A DNA stretch of 64,000 nt. Origin: Deinococcus sp. KNUC1210 (lineage in GTDB: Bacteria; Deinococcota; Deinococci; Deinococcales; Deinococcaceae). Position 1 is the stretch's first letter, and each line of letters opens with the position of its first letter. The notes below the pieces were generated by a model. That model worked only from the letters and a program-made list of their open reading frames with translations. It had not been told where the DNA came from and ran no database searches. Positions 24,036 through 33,213 of the stretch are shown one piece after another. Both the position numbers and the translations under genes were made by a program. The DNA lies in assembly GCF_022344005.1 (NCBI RefSeq), contig NZ_CP092190.1, positions 1,358,501 through 1,422,500 on the forward strand, in the 5' to 3' direction.

Positions 24036-24874
24036 AGTATTCACCGCTGGACGTGCGCCATCAGGAATTCCCCGGCAATATGGGCGGTTACCGCAAGACC
24101 GAGGTGCGGACCTTCCTGAATGACATGGCCGATGACCTCGAAGGCCATCTCCAGACGCAGCAGAGCTTGCAGGCGCGGATTCAGGAACTCGAAGTGCAGC
24201 TTCAGGAGTACCGCCAGATCGAGGAAGACCTGCGCCGCGCGGTGGTGAGCGCCGAGCGCATCGCGGGAGAGCTGCGCGAGAATGCCCGCCGGGAGGCCGA
24301 ACTGATGTCGGCACAGGCCGAGGTCTACCGCGACGGCGTGACGCAGCAGGCCAATGCCCGCTCGGCAGCGCTGGAAGCGAGGCACGAGGCCCGCACCACT
24401 GAACTCGAAACGCTGCACCGGGCACGCGGCACCGAACTGGAAGCCGCGCACCAGAGCCGCAGTTCGCAGCTCGAAGCCAGTTACAACGCCCGCTTTTCCG
24501 ATCTGGAATCGCTGTACCACCGCCGCCACCGCGAGCTGGAACAGGGCCTCAGCGCCCGCACCGCCCACCTCGAAGCCGTGTTCAGCAGCCGCCACAACGA
24601 GCTGAGCACCCTGCTGAGCCGCGCCCGCGAGGAGCAGGCGCAGTTCGTGGCACAGTACCGCGCCCTGGTCGGGTCGTTCTACGAACTTTCCACCCGCCAT
24701 CTGATGCCCGATACCGCGCCGCTGCCACTGGAACTGCCGCATACTGCCGCCGAGTTCCCACGGGCACTGGGCAACGGTGCCAGCGGCGAAATGCGCCCCT
24801 TGAACATGTCGCTGGACGACGCCGACGAAGACAGTGAGGCTCGTCCGGTCGTGGAAGAACAGCAGTACGTCTAG
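24032..24874 (+). CDS. divIVA: DivIVA-like coiled-coil cell division protein
   Basis: A protein of 280 residues. The N-terminal 40 residues (YSPLDVRHQEFPGNMGGYRKTEVRTFLNDMADDLE) are the DivIVA membrane-binding domain. A long coiled coil follows; residues 114-201 are eight consecutive 11-residue repeats of the type L-E-x-x-[HY]-x-x-R-x-x-[EQD]. The C-terminus is acidic and disordered. DivIVA localises to curved membrane at division sites and organises chromosome segregation and septum placement. It follows yggS and a micro-ORF whose stop overlaps this ATG. ATG 24032 is preferred over GTG 24026. Confidence 0.9.
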   Translation: MKYSPLDVRHQEFPGNMGGYRKTEVRTFLNDMADDLEGHLQTQQSLQARIQELEVQLQEYRQIEEDLRRAVVSAERIAGELRENARREAELMSAQAEVYRDGVTQQANARSAALEARHEARTTELETLHRARGTELEAAHQSRSSQLEASYNARFSDLESLYHRRHRELEQGLSARTAHLEAVFSSRHNELSTLLSRAREEQAQFVAQYRALVGSFYELSTRHLMPDTAPLPLELPHTAAEFPRALGNGASGEMRPLNMSLDDADEDSEARPVVEEQQYV

Positions 24875-24891
24875 GACCGTGATGGATGAAG

Positions 24892-24923
24892 GGGGCCAGT
24901 GATGAGCAGATCACTGGCCCTTT
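24892..24923. terminator. Bidirectional terminator between divIVA and the dynamin-like gene
   Basis: GGGCCAGTGAT and ATCACTGGCCC form an 11-bp perfect stem with a 6-base loop, followed by TTTCTGCTTT on the plus strand. Confidence 0.85.
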
Positions 24924-24928
24924 CTGCT

Positions 24929-26623
24929 TTAGCGGGTCCCGATCTCCCCCACCCGCGCTTTCAGGTCGCTCAGGTCGGTGCGCAGCTTCGCCGCCTGCGC
25001 CTGAGCGCTGTTCAGGCGTTCCTGCTCGCCCTCGATGAAACGGGTAAACGGACTCATGGCGTCGCGCAGCCGGGCGTCGGCGCGGTCCTGTTCGCGCTGG
25101 TATTCGCGCCGCACGATGGCTTCCAGCGACTCGCGCAGTTCGGTCACCTTCACGCGCAGTTGCCGCAGCGCCTGAAGCCGCTTGGCAGGCAGAATCAGCA
25201 GGCCCAGGCTGCCCAGTGCCAGCCCGCTGAAAATAAAGGTGAAGTCGGCGGCCAGCGTCGCGCCCAGCACTGCCCCGATCACGCCGACGCCCACACCACC
25301 CGCGCCCAGCCCCACCACGCCTTTCATCGCCTCTTCGGTATCGGCGGCAAGCTGGCGGGTCAGCTGACTCTCGGTCACTTCCTCGATGTGTCGGCTCGCA
25401 CTTCCGGCGATCCCCTCGATCAGGGCGTGGCGGTCGTATGAAAAGCGCGTGCGGGCGATCTCGCTGCTCGGCTGGCGGCGGATCAGGAAGGCCTGCACGT
25501 CTTCCCAGAAATGCAGGTTGGCCTCGACGAAGCGGTCGATCATGCTGGCGAACTGGCGCTCGATGGCCTGCGGAAGGTCGCCCACCGCCTGTTCGCGGAA
25601 GTGCTGCTCGATGCCCCGCGAGTTGATGAGCTGGCGGAGATTGCCAATCCGCATCGTCTGATCGATAAATTTATCGGCCCGCGCCTCGAATTCGCCCAGC
25701 AGACGGCCCACGCGGTTGAGCTGGCCGTCCAGTTCGCCTTGCATGGTTTCCTGGTGGCGCTGCCGCTGCGCTTCAAGGCTGCTCAGAGTTTCCAGATCGG
25801 TCTTCAGCGTGTCGCGGGCCGCACTCGCCCGGCGTTCCTCTCCGCCCAGAATCTCGGCGGCAGCACTCAGCGGACTGCTCAGTTTCAGGCGGGTACGCTC
25901 GACCTCGCCCAGCCGTGCCTGAAGCGCTGCCCGCAGGGCCTGAAACCCCGCGTCTCCCCCGCGCTGTTCGGTCCGCGCCGACACCAGATACACCGGGGGC
26001 GTCAGATTCAGCTCGGCCCGCGCTCCGGCCTCCACGAAAGCCCTGACTTCGTCTCGCTGAGCCTGCGTTTCCAGCAGATCGGCCTTGTTGACCACCATGA
26101 CCACGCTGCGCCCCCAGCGGGCCGCCAGACTCAGAAACTGCCGCTCGGACTCGGTGAAAGGGCGGTCGGCACTCGTCAGGAACAGCAGCAGATCGGCCCT
26201 CGGCAAAAAGCCCTCGGTCAGCACCTGATGCTGGCGGATGATGGCGTTGGTGCCGGGCGTATCGACCAGGGCCACGCCTTCCAGCGCGGTGAGCGGCAAT
26301 TTCAGGCGAACCACGAACGGGTCGGCGGTGGCTTCGGGCTCTCCCTTCTCGCCGTGGACAAGCACATAGATGCGGTCGGTGGTGGGCGTGACGCCTTCCG
26401 GCAACACCGCGTCGCCCAGCAGCGCATTGACGAAACTCGACTTGCCCGCGTTGAACTCGCCGACCACCACCAGCAGAAAGCTCTCGTCGAGATTGGCGAG
26501 CGCCTGCCGCGCCTGCTGCAGTGCAGCTTCCGGAGCTCCCTGAAGTGTCAGGAATGCCTGGAGGTCTGAGAGCAGCGAGCGTTCCCGCGTAAGGAGAGTC
26601 TGAACCTGTTCCGTGACGAGCAT
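24929..26623 (-). CDS. Dynamin-family GTPase
   Basis: A 564-residue protein. GTPase motifs: G1 GEFNAGKSSF, G2-like TPTTDRIY, G3 LVDTPGTNA and G4 VVNKADLL. Behind the G domain lies a long helical stalk, then a hydrophobic hairpin (GGVGVGVIGAVLGATLAADFTFIFSGLALGSLGLLIL) that should insert into the membrane, and a C-terminal coiled coil. This layout is that of bacterial dynamin-like proteins involved in membrane remodelling or repair. ATG 26623 (MLVTEQVQ) is chosen because TACACT lies six bases upstream; the frame is open upstream to 26734 in the divergent promoter region. Confidence 0.9.
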   Translation of the reverse strand: MLVTEQVQTLLTRERSLLSDLQAFLTLQGAPEAALQQARQALANLDESFLLVVVGEFNAGKSSFVNALLGDAVLPEGVTPTTDRIYVLVHGEKGEPEATADPFVVRLKLPLTALEGVALVDTPGTNAIIRQHQVLTEGFLPRADLLLFLTSADRPFTESERQFLSLAARWGRSVVMVVNKADLLETQAQRDEVRAFVEAGARAELNLTPPVYLVSARTEQRGGDAGFQALRAALQARLGEVERTRLKLSSPLSAAAEILGGEERRASAARDTLKTDLETLSSLEAQRQRHQETMQGELDGQLNRVGRLLGEFEARADKFIDQTMRIGNLRQLINSRGIEQHFREQAVGDLPQAIERQFASMIDRFVEANLHFWEDVQAFLIRRQPSSEIARTRFSYDRHALIEGIAGSASRHIEEVTESQLTRQLAADTEEAMKGVVGLGAGGVGVGVIGAVLGATLAADFTFIFSGLALGSLGLLILPAKRLQALRQLRVKVTELRESLEAIVRREYQREQDRADARLRDAMSPFTRFIEGEQERLNSAQAQAAKLRTDLSDLKARVGEIGTR

Positions 26624-26672
26624 GAGGGCAGTGTAGCGGCGCAATCCCCTCAAAGACGCTACCCTGCACGGC

Positions 26673-26948
26673 ATGACGGCACCGAGCGGCATCCGCTTCG
26701 CCCTGGAGGGCATCGACGAGATCACCTTCGCCAAAGTCCTGCGCGACCTGATGAGCGATACGGCCTTTGCCCGCCCCCTGCAGATCCAGGCTCAGCCTCC
26801 CAAACCCGCACAGCCAGGGCAGCCGCCCCAGGACGCCTCGCTCACCCTGGTCTTCGATGAGGCGGGCAGGGCGCAGGCCATCGCCGCCATGCAGCGGCTC
26901 AAGACCATCATGCTGCGCTACGGCGTGCAGATCGACAGCGTGCGGTAG
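26673..26948 (+). CDS. Hypothetical 91-residue protein
   Basis: A small protein starting MTAPSGIRFALEGIDEITFAKVLRDLM, with a Pro/Gln-rich linker at about residues 42-54 (PPKPAQPGQPPQ) and a C-terminal alpha/beta segment LTLVFDEAGRAQAIAAMQRLKTIMLRYG. TACCCT seven bases before the ATG supports an authentic leaderless start. It is divergent from the dynamin-like gene. No family is recognised. Confidence 0.65.
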   Translation: MTAPSGIRFALEGIDEITFAKVLRDLMSDTAFARPLQIQAQPPKPAQPGQPPQDASLTLVFDEAGRAQAIAAMQRLKTIMLRYGVQIDSVR

Positions 26949-26993
26949 CAGCAGGGATACAGGTCTGGTTTCTGCGCTTCCCCGGCTGCTTTC

Positions 26994-27671
26994 CTACCCG
27001 ATCTCTTTCGGCCCTTTCAGCCCGGTCTTGCCTTCCCGCGCTTCCAGCACTGCCGCGACCTGCTGCGGCGTCACGCCCACTTCGGCCATGGCGAACAGCG
27101 TGTGGAACAGCAGATCGGCCACCTCGGTGCTCAACTCGGCAGCGTCGCGGTTTTTGGCCGCCAGCAGCACCTCGCCCGCTTCCTCGACGATCTTCTTCAG
27201 CACACGGTCGAGGCCGCCCGCATGCAGACGCGCCACGTAACTCTTCTCGGGCAGCGTCGCCAGCCTCTCCTGAATGGTGTCGTAGACGCGCCCCAGCACG
27301 CCGTCCAGGCCCCCCGGAACAGCTGGCGCTTCGGCTTCCAGCAGCGGCGTGAAAAAGCAGCTGTACTCCCCGGTATGGCAGGCCGGGCCGCTCTGCTCGA
27401 CCACGTACAGCACGCTGTCGCCGTCGCAGTCGAGCGACACGCTCACCACCCGCTGCACATGTCCGCTGGTCAGGCCCTTGATCCACAGCTCACTGCGAGA
27501 GCGGCTGAAGTACGTGCCCTGGCGGGTGCGGAGCGTGTGCTCCAGCGCTTCGAGGTTGGCATACGCCTGCATCAGCACCGCGCCGGTCTGCACGTCCTGC
27601 ACGACCACCGGCACCAGGCCCGCCGCATCGAAGTTCACGGCGCTCAGGTCGGGCACTGCGGCCCCGCTCAC
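26994..27671 (-). CDS. hisIE: HisIE: phosphoribosyl-AMP cyclohydrolase / phosphoribosyl-ATP pyrophosphatase
   Basis: A 225-residue bifunctional histidine enzyme for steps 2 and 3. The N-terminal HisI half has [21 protein letters not shown], the metal motifs [13 protein letters not shown] and [13 protein letters not shown]. The C-terminal HisE half has [34 protein letters not shown] and [15 protein letters not shown]. The start is GTG 27671, whose GTGA overlaps the hisF stop, so hisF and hisIE are coupled. An upstream extension of the frame lies inside hisF and was rejected. Confidence 0.96.
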   Translation of the reverse strand: MSGAAVPDLSAVNFDAAGLVPVVVQDVQTGAVLMQAYANLEALEHTLRTRQGTYFSRSRSELWIKGLTSGHVQRVVSVSLDCDGDSVLYVVEQSGPACHTGEYSCFFTPLLEAEAPAVPGGLDGVLGRVYDTIQERLATLPEKSYVARLHAGGLDRVLKKIVEEAGEVLLAAKNRDAAELSTEVADLLFHTLFAMAEVGVTPQQVAAVLEAREGKTGLKGPKEIG

Positions 27672-28459
27672 TGGTCTGCCCACGCGGGCCGCACGTTCAG
27701 GCCGCGCCGCTTCAGATCGGCTTTCACCGTGTTCACCGTCAGTTCTCCGAAGTGGAAGACGCTGGCCGCCAGCGCCGCATCGGCGGCTCCTTCGGTCAGC
27801 ACGTCGTAGAAGTCGTCCAGCTTGCCCGCCCCGCCCGACGCGATCACCGGCAGATCGACCGCTCGGCTGACCTGCCGGGTCGCCTCCAGATCGAAGCCCG
27901 CCCGCGTCCCGTCGGCGTCCATGATGTTCAGACACAGCTCACCCGCGCCGAGTTGCTGCCCCTGCTCGGCCCAGGCCAGCAGGTCGAGGCCGGTATCGAT
28001 GCGCCCGCCGCCCACGTACACGTTCCAGCCGTCGCCCTGTGCGTGTCCGGCAGCCCGCCGCTTGGCGTCGATGCTCAGCACCACGCACTGCGCCCCGAAG
28101 TGGTCGCTGGCCTCGCGGATCAGCTGGGGATTCCTGACCGCCGAACTGTTCACGCTGATCTTGTCGGCTCCGGCCAGCAGCAGTTCACGGAAATCTGCCA
28201 CGCTGCCCACGCCGCCGCCCACCGTCAGAGGCATCATCACCGCTTCGGCCACCCGCGCCGCCACGTCCAACATCAGTTTTCGGCCTTCGTGGGTGGCAGT
28301 GATGTCGTAAAACACCAGTTCGTCGGCCTGCTGGCGCTCGTACTCCTGAGCCAGCGCCAGTGGATCGCCAGCATCGCGGTGATTCTCGAAGAACCGCACG
28401 TTCTTGACGACCCGGCCATTCTGAACGTCCAGACAGGGAATGATGCGCTTGGTCAACAC
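27668..28459 (-). CDS. hisF: HisF: imidazole glycerol phosphate synthase cyclase subunit
   Basis: A 263-residue (beta/alpha)8 barrel converting PRFAR plus ammonia into imidazole glycerol phosphate and AICAR. Motifs: [82 protein letters not shown] and [13 protein letters not shown]. The usual catalytic aspartates (D in CLDV and in MDADGT) are present. The start is GTG 28459, seven bases behind TACACT; the frame is open further upstream. The hisH partner is not in the window. Confidence 0.96.
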   Translation of the reverse strand: MLTKRIIPCLDVQNGRVVKNVRFFENHRDAGDPLALAQEYERQQADELVFYDITATHEGRKLMLDVAARVAEAVMMPLTVGGGVGSVADFRELLLAGADKISVNSSAVRNPQLIREASDHFGAQCVVLSIDAKRRAAGHAQGDGWNVYVGGGRIDTGLDLLAWAEQGQQLGAGELCLNIMDADGTRAGFDLEATRQVSRAVDLPVIASGGAGKLDDFYDVLTEGAADAALAASVFHFGELTVNTVKADLKRRGLNVRPAWADQ

Positions 28460-28638
28460 GCAGAGCAGTGTACGCCTGAGGTGGGCAGAAGATGAACATT
28501 GAGATGACGAATGCAGCGACATGATGAGACAGGCATCAATCGTTCATGCGACTCATTTAATCTTCACCCCGAATGTTAATATTATATAAAGACCGAGGCC
28601 GAAGGGAGCTTTTTCACCCCCGTGAGCCAGGGAGACCG
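28460..28638 (+). promoter_or_regulatory. AT-rich promoter region of the receiver-domain gene
   Basis: The stretch around 28560-28600 is AT-rich (TTAATATTATATAAAG) against a GC-rich background and probably carries the promoter of the gene at 28639, with a leader of some tens of bases and a GGGAG ribosome binding site. The minus-strand TACACT of hisF also lies here. No small gene was seen. Confidence 0.5.
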
Positions 28639-29103
28639 ATGACGCAGCAGACGGCGACACAGCAAAGAGCCCGGCACCTACTGTTGGTAGATGACAATCT
28701 GCACGATCTCGAACTGGCACTGGAAGCGCTCCATGACGTACCGACACCAGCAAGGGTGGTCACGGCCCTGGGCGGTTCGGAAGCGCTGGCTTACCTGAAT
28801 ACCCATACTCAGGGCGATCAGCGGCCCAGCCTGGTGCTGCTGGACCTGAAGATGCCGCAACTGGACGGCCTGGAGGTGCTCGACGCCATCCGGAGTACCG
28901 CCACGCTGCACGACATCCCGGTCGTCATCCTGACCACCAGCCGCGACGAGGCCGATATCCGCGCCTGCTACAAGCGGGGCGCGAACGGCTACGTGGTCAA
29001 GCCGCTGGAGTTCGCCAGCTTCGCCACGACCCTGCGGGCCACCATGACCTTCTGGCTGGGCCTGAACCAGACGCCCGGCATGGTCAAAGCGCAGCTGGTC
29101 TAG
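28639..29103 (+). CDS. Stand-alone response regulator receiver protein
   Basis: A 154-residue single receiver domain without output domain. Acidic pocket in LLLVDDNLHD, phospho-acceptor aspartate in LVLLDLKMPQLDGLEVL, threonine in VVILTTSRDEADI and lysine in GYVVKPLEFASF. The Rcp1/CheY-like form with the long loop between strands fits receivers that act with phytochrome-type or hybrid histidine kinases. No kinase is in the window. ATG 28639 follows CAGGGAGA; unlike most neighbours it has a classical leader. Confidence 0.9.
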   Translation: MTQQTATQQRARHLLLVDDNLHDLELALEALHDVPTPARVVTALGGSEALAYLNTHTQGDQRPSLVLLDLKMPQLDGLEVLDAIRSTATLHDIPVVILTTSRDEADIRACYKRGANGYVVKPLEFASFATTLRATMTFWLGLNQTPGMVKAQLV

Positions 29104-29118
29104 GACTCTGCTGCCCCG

Positions 29119-29949
29119 CTAGAACAGGCGGTCCGTGTGCTGCTCGCGTGGACTGGGCACCTTCACCGGCACGCCTCGGGCCAGCAGCACCTCTCGCAGC
29201 ACCGGGATGTTCCTGAGCGCATGCCCCTGCGTGGTGTTTTCGAACAGGATATACAGTTCCTCGGTCTCCTCGGCCACCGCCGCGATCTGCTCGGCCCAGC
29301 CGTCGAGTTCCTCGCGGGAATACGAATAGTCGTGGCGTTCGGCGGCGCTGCCTCCCTCCCACCAGCTGCCCTTGTTGCGACCATGTAGCCGCAGATATCC
29401 GACCTCGCCGGTAATGTGAAGTTGCGGCTCGGGCATACCCCCCACCGGCGGGTAATCGGGGCTGACCCACAGCAGGCCATACTCGCTCATGCCCGCCCGC
29501 ACCTCGGGTCTGTCCCAGCTGCCGTGTCGCAGCTCGACTGCCAGTTCATGCCCGGCAAAACGCTCGGCCAGTTGCAGCAGATACTGACGGTTCTCGGGCG
29601 TCCGGTGAAACGAGTACGGAAACTGCGCGATGTACGGCCCCATCACACCCGCCTCGCGCAGCGGCTCGGGGCTCTGCAGCATGCGGTCGAAATCACTGTC
29701 CTCGGGTTTGCGGGTATGCGTGAAGACCTGATGCAGTTTCACGGTGAAGCGCGTCCGGCCCCCGCTTTTTCGGGCCATCCCCTCGAAGGCTTTCAGGCCG
29801 GGAATGCCGTAAAAACTGCTGTTCAGTTCTACTGCGTCGAAGGCGTGAGAATACACCTCCAGATAGTCGGCACTCTTGGTGCCCGGTTCGTACAGCAGCC
29901 CCAGCCAGTCGTCGTTGCTATAGCCGCCCGTGCCGATATACACCTTCAT
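29119..29949 (-). CDS. DUF72 (YecE-like) TIM-barrel protein
   Basis: A 276-residue protein of the DUF72 family: KVYIGTGGYSNDDWLGLLYEPGTKSADYLEVYSHAFDAVELNSSFYGIP at the start, then RFTVKLHQVFTH, the VELRHGSW motif, YLRLHGRN and LYILFENTTQGHALRN. The family forms a TIM barrel with some resemblance to endonuclease IV-like folds; its activity is not established. TACCCT six bases before the ATG indicates a leaderless transcript. It converges on the receiver gene. Confidence 0.9.
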   Translation of the reverse strand: MKVYIGTGGYSNDDWLGLLYEPGTKSADYLEVYSHAFDAVELNSSFYGIPGLKAFEGMARKSGGRTRFTVKLHQVFTHTRKPEDSDFDRMLQSPEPLREAGVMGPYIAQFPYSFHRTPENRQYLLQLAERFAGHELAVELRHGSWDRPEVRAGMSEYGLLWVSPDYPPVGGMPEPQLHITGEVGYLRLHGRNKGSWWEGGSAAERHDYSYSREELDGWAEQIAAVAEETEELYILFENTTQGHALRNIPVLREVLLARGVPVKVPSPREQHTDRLF

Positions 29950-30058
29950 GGACGTAGGGTAGCGAAGTGCAGCCCGGCCCGGCACAGGCGCGGCTTGAGA
30001 TGCTCTTTGCTCTCGGCAGCTGCGGGTCAGGGTGCGGCGAGTTGTATGGTACGGCGAG

Positions 30059-30448
30059 ATGAACGACTTCACCCGTTTCGAGATCCCGGAACTGCGGACG
30101 CTGGCCCAGCGCATCCGTACACTGATGCTGACCTTCTATCTGAGTCTGCTGGCCCGCGTCCTGATCACGCTGGTGGCCACGACCTTCCATCTGGATACCC
30201 GGCTGGTGGCCTTCGCGAGTCTGCTTATCACAGTCTGGGTGGCGTTTTTCTTCTTCCGGTTCGCGGTGGCGGCCAAACTTCCATTTCCGTGGCTGTATCT
30301 GCTCTCGGTGGTGATCGTGTCGGTGCTGCTGCCGAGTATCGGGCTGCTGCTGGTCGCGCTGCTGGTGTTGCTGGTCAACCTGCGGGTCTTCCGGGCACGT
30401 GGCATTCCTATCGGCCCGCTGGGACCGGACGACCGGGCCATCGGCTAA
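30059..30448 (+). CDS. Small membrane protein
   Basis: A protein of 129 residues with about four hydrophobic segments: LMLTFYLSLLARVLITLVATTF, LVAFASLLITVWVAFFFF, PWLYLLSVVIVSVLL and IGLLLVALLVLLVNLRVF, and a short soluble tail GIPIGPLGPDDRAIG. Family not recognised. ATG 30059 is preceded by TATGGT at about 8 bases; the frame is open slightly upstream but divergent from the DUF72 gene. Confidence 0.7.
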   Translation: MNDFTRFEIPELRTLAQRIRTLMLTFYLSLLARVLITLVATTFHLDTRLVAFASLLITVWVAFFFFRFAVAAKLPFPWLYLLSVVIVSVLLPSIGLLLVALLVLLVNLRVFRARGIPIGPLGPDDRAIG

Positions 30449-30531
30449 AGCAGCACACCCGCCCACTCTCAGTGCCGCCGAAAAAGAGCGGGAACACGGC
30501 ATTTCGTGGGCAAATCATTTAACATAACGGC

Positions 30532-31545
30532 ATGACACAGGGCTTCTATGCACAGCGACTTTCCCGCCCAGGCGCGGTGCTGGCCCCGATGGCGGGCTAC
30601 AGCGACGCCCCCATGCGCCAGCTGGCGGCAGAGCAGGGCGCACGCTGGACGGTCAGCGAGATGATCAGCGCACGCGGCCTGGTGCTGGGCAACGAGGGGC
30701 CAGACCTGAATCTGGGCCGTCCCTACAGCGGCGAAACGCAGCGGGTGGTGCAGCTCTTCGGAGCAGAAGCCGACATTCTGGCCGAGGGAGCGCGGCGGGC
30801 CCTGAGCTGGTTCGGCGCCGCTGCCATCGACCTGAACATGGGCTGCCCGGTACCCAAGGTGCGCGGGCGAGGTGGAGCCTGCCTGCTTCAGACGCCGGAA
30901 CTGGCCTGCACGCTGATCGGAGCGATGCGCTCAGCAGTGGATGTGGATGTGAGCGCCAAGATTCGGCTCGGCTGGGACAGCATGCGGGCGGTGGAGGTGG
31001 CGCAGGGGCTGGAAGCGGCGGGCGCAGCCCTCATCACTGTACATGGGCGCACCAGTGCCCAGCGCTACAACGGCGAGGCCGACTGGGACGCCATCGCCCA
31101 GGTTGCGGCCAGCGTGAAGATTCCGGTGGTGGGCAGCGGCGACGTGAAGAGCCTCGCAACCCTGCGGCAGCGGCAGCGCAGCGGCGTCGCCGCCGTGATG
31201 GTCGGGCGCGGCGCGGTGGGCAATCCGTGGCTGTTCGCACAGGCGGCAGGGCTGCGAGCCGAAACCGACGTGCCCGGCGACGCTGAGCGGGCAGCGGCGG
31301 CGCTGCGGCACGTCCGGCTGAACACCGAATGGTACGGCGAGCGGCGCGGCCTGATCCAGATGCGAAAAGTGCTGCCGCAGTACTTCCCACATCATCCGCA
31401 GTGGCGGGAATTTCTGGTGAGTCTAGACACGCTGGAAGACGTGCAGCGCACACTTGAGCGCCTGCTGGGGAGTTCGGAAATCCCTGCTGTCACAGATACC
31501 CCCGCGCCGTCCTTCGCCACGCGCTATGATCAGGTCAGGTCATGA
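30532..31545 (+). CDS. tRNA-dihydrouridine synthase (DusB-like)
   Basis: A 337-residue FMN-dependent enzyme reducing uridines in the tRNA D-loop. Motifs: [24 protein letters not shown], the active-site [19 protein letters not shown] with the catalytic cysteine C105, [26 protein letters not shown] and GSGDVKS, and the [11 protein letters not shown] phosphate-binding motif. Closest in feel to DusB. TAACAT six bases before the ATG fits a leaderless start. Its stop overlaps the DinB gene by ATGA. Confidence 0.93.
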   Translation: MTQGFYAQRLSRPGAVLAPMAGYSDAPMRQLAAEQGARWTVSEMISARGLVLGNEGPDLNLGRPYSGETQRVVQLFGAEADILAEGARRALSWFGAAAIDLNMGCPVPKVRGRGGACLLQTPELACTLIGAMRSAVDVDVSAKIRLGWDSMRAVEVAQGLEAAGAALITVHGRTSAQRYNGEADWDAIAQVAASVKIPVVGSGDVKSLATLRQRQRSGVAAVMVGRGAVGNPWLFAQAAGLRAETDVPGDAERAAAALRHVRLNTEWYGERRGLIQMRKVLPQYFPHHPQWREFLVSLDTLEDVQRTLERLLGSSEIPAVTDTPAPSFATRYDQVRS

Positions 31546-32060
31546 ACGTTCCCGAATACTACGACTATCTGACGGCTGCCCGCGAGCAGCTCTGGAACTT
31601 TCTCAGGGCGCTGCCCGTGGACGATCTGAACCGCGACCTCATTCCCGGCGACCGTTTCAAGAACATCAAAGACCTGCTGCTGCACGTCATCGACTTCGAG
31701 GATCACTGGATTCACGGCGTGGCACGCGGCGCGAGCGGCTACCTCGATCAGGATTACCGTCACGACTGGCGTATTCCTCACGCCGAACAGTACGATCTGG
31801 CCTGGATTCTGAGCTATGGGCGCAGCGTACAGGCCGAAACCCGGCGTTTTCTGGCAACTCAGCCCAATCTGGACAGCGAAGTGGCGCTCATCAGCGACGA
31901 TCCCGAGGTCAGCACCGTCTCGCTCGATCAGCTGCTCTGGAACGTCATGACGCACGAAGTCCGGCACACCGCGCAGATCGCCCTGCTGATCCGCATGCTC
32001 GGCCATACTCCGCCGTGGCTCGATTACCTGCGTTTTACCCGGCCCAAAGCCCTGCGCTGA
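31542..32060 (+). CDS. DinB-family four-helix metal-binding protein
   Basis: A 172-residue protein with the DinB/YfiT four-helix pattern: the first metal histidine in [14 protein letters not shown] and the paired histidines in [20 protein letters not shown]. DinB proteins are often damage-induced thiol-dependent transferases in organisms that make bacillithiol, which fits the bshB1 gene in this window. Start codon overlaps the dus stop by 4 bases. Confidence 0.88.
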   Translation: MNVPEYYDYLTAAREQLWNFLRALPVDDLNRDLIPGDRFKNIKDLLLHVIDFEDHWIHGVARGASGYLDQDYRHDWRIPHAEQYDLAWILSYGRSVQAETRRFLATQPNLDSEVALISDDPEVSTVSLDQLLWNVMTHEVRHTAQIALLIRMLGHTPPWLDYLRFTRPKALR

Positions 32061-32085
32061 GCGGCCCTTCAGAAAAACCATCAGA

Positions 32086-32114
32086 CACGCCGGAGGCCCG
32101 CTGCTTCCGGCGTG
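32086..32114 (+). terminator. Terminator after the DinB gene
   Basis: CACGCCGGA pairs with TCCGGCGTG over an 11-base loop, followed by CTGCTGTTTG. It lies just before the TACACT promoter element of the next gene. Confidence 0.6.
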
Positions 32115-32141
32115 CTGCTGTTTGCCGCTACACTTGCCAAC

Positions 32142-33158
32142 ATGGCTGTACTCGTGTCCGGCACCGCTGTCACCTTCGTTCCTCCGCCCGGCGCCGTGGC
32201 CCTGAGCGGCGACTTCACCGACTGGACAAAGCGCCCTGCTCTTCCGGTGCACCAGGGCCGCTCCATCACGCTGACGCTGCCACGAAACGCGTGGGTGGAA
32301 TACGCCTGGGTGGGTGCAGACGGCAAACCGTTTGCCGACCCCGACAACCCGCAGCGCAGCCTGAACCCGTGGTGGAACTACCCACGCGCCGTGCAGGTGG
32401 GCGAGTACCGTCAGCATCCACTCCTGAGCGCCGACCTGCCGCCCCAGCGCGGTGAGGCGCACCGCCTGAGCTGGGAAGGCAGCGTGTTTCCTGGCACCCG
32501 CCGCGCCATCGTGTACACGCCGCCCGGCTACGACCCCGCCCAGACGTATCCGGTGTACTACGTGCAGGACGGCGTGGCCTTCTACCGCACCGGCAAACTG
32601 GGCGAGCTGATGGACCGGGCACTGTCTCTGAACCTGATCCGGCCCGCCGTCTTGGTGTTCGTGGAACCGGGCGAGCGCAACGAGGAATACTACCTGAACG
32701 ACCGCTACCTCGATTTTCTGCGGGCCGAGGTGTTTGCGCGGGTCGAGGGCAGCTACAGCGTGGCCGAAACCCCGGCGGGGCGCGGGCTGTGGGGAGCCAG
32801 TCTGGGCGGCCTGATCAGCCTGTATCTGGGCAGTCGCCACCCGGAGCTGTTCGGCGCGGTGGTCAGCCATTCCGGAGCCTTTATCGCGCACCCACAGGGA
32901 CGCAGCGGCATGGTCATCGACACCACCACCGCCGGAGAATGGCTGCGAACCGAGCTAACCCGGCAGCCCCCGCACCATCTGCGCGTGAGCCTGGATACCG
33001 GCACGCTGGAATGGCTGGCCGCTCCCAACCGCCGCATGGCTGCCGCGCTGATGGACGCAGGAATAGAACACCAGTACCGCGAGTATCAGAGCGGACACAA
33101 CTGGGTGACGTGGCGCGGCGCCCTGCCAGAAGCGCTGCTGTATATGCAGGGCACCTGA
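32142..33158 (+). CDS. Esterase of the Fes/enterochelin-esterase-like alpha/beta-hydrolase family
   Basis: A 338-residue protein. The first 85 residues form a beta-sandwich of the CBM48/early-set type (PGAVALSGDFTDWTKRPALPV), followed by an alpha/beta hydrolase with nucleophile GASLGG, the start strand RRAIVYTPPGYDPAQTYPVYYVQDG, and the catalytic histidine in SGHNWVTWRGALPEALLYM. No signal peptide is visible, so it is probably cytoplasmic. Substrate unknown; siderophore or carbohydrate esters are possible. TACACT lies seven bases before the ATG. Confidence 0.88.
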   Translation: MAVLVSGTAVTFVPPPGAVALSGDFTDWTKRPALPVHQGRSITLTLPRNAWVEYAWVGADGKPFADPDNPQRSLNPWWNYPRAVQVGEYRQHPLLSADLPPQRGEAHRLSWEGSVFPGTRRAIVYTPPGYDPAQTYPVYYVQDGVAFYRTGKLGELMDRALSLNLIRPAVLVFVEPGERNEEYYLNDRYLDFLRAEVFARVEGSYSVAETPAGRGLWGASLGGLISLYLGSRHPELFGAVVSHSGAFIAHPQGRSGMVIDTTTAGEWLRTELTRQPPHHLRVSLDTGTLEWLAAPNRRMAAALMDAGIEHQYREYQSGHNWVTWRGALPEALLYMQGT

Positions 33159-33213
33159 TTCCGGCCAGCGTGCGTCTGTTCCGTTCTTCATGTGGCTGCG
33201 GCATCATCGCTGC

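Noticed and set aside
28560..28600. Insertion or phage remnant suggested by the AT-rich patch
   Set aside because: Too short, no repeats or coding remnants; it fits a promoter.
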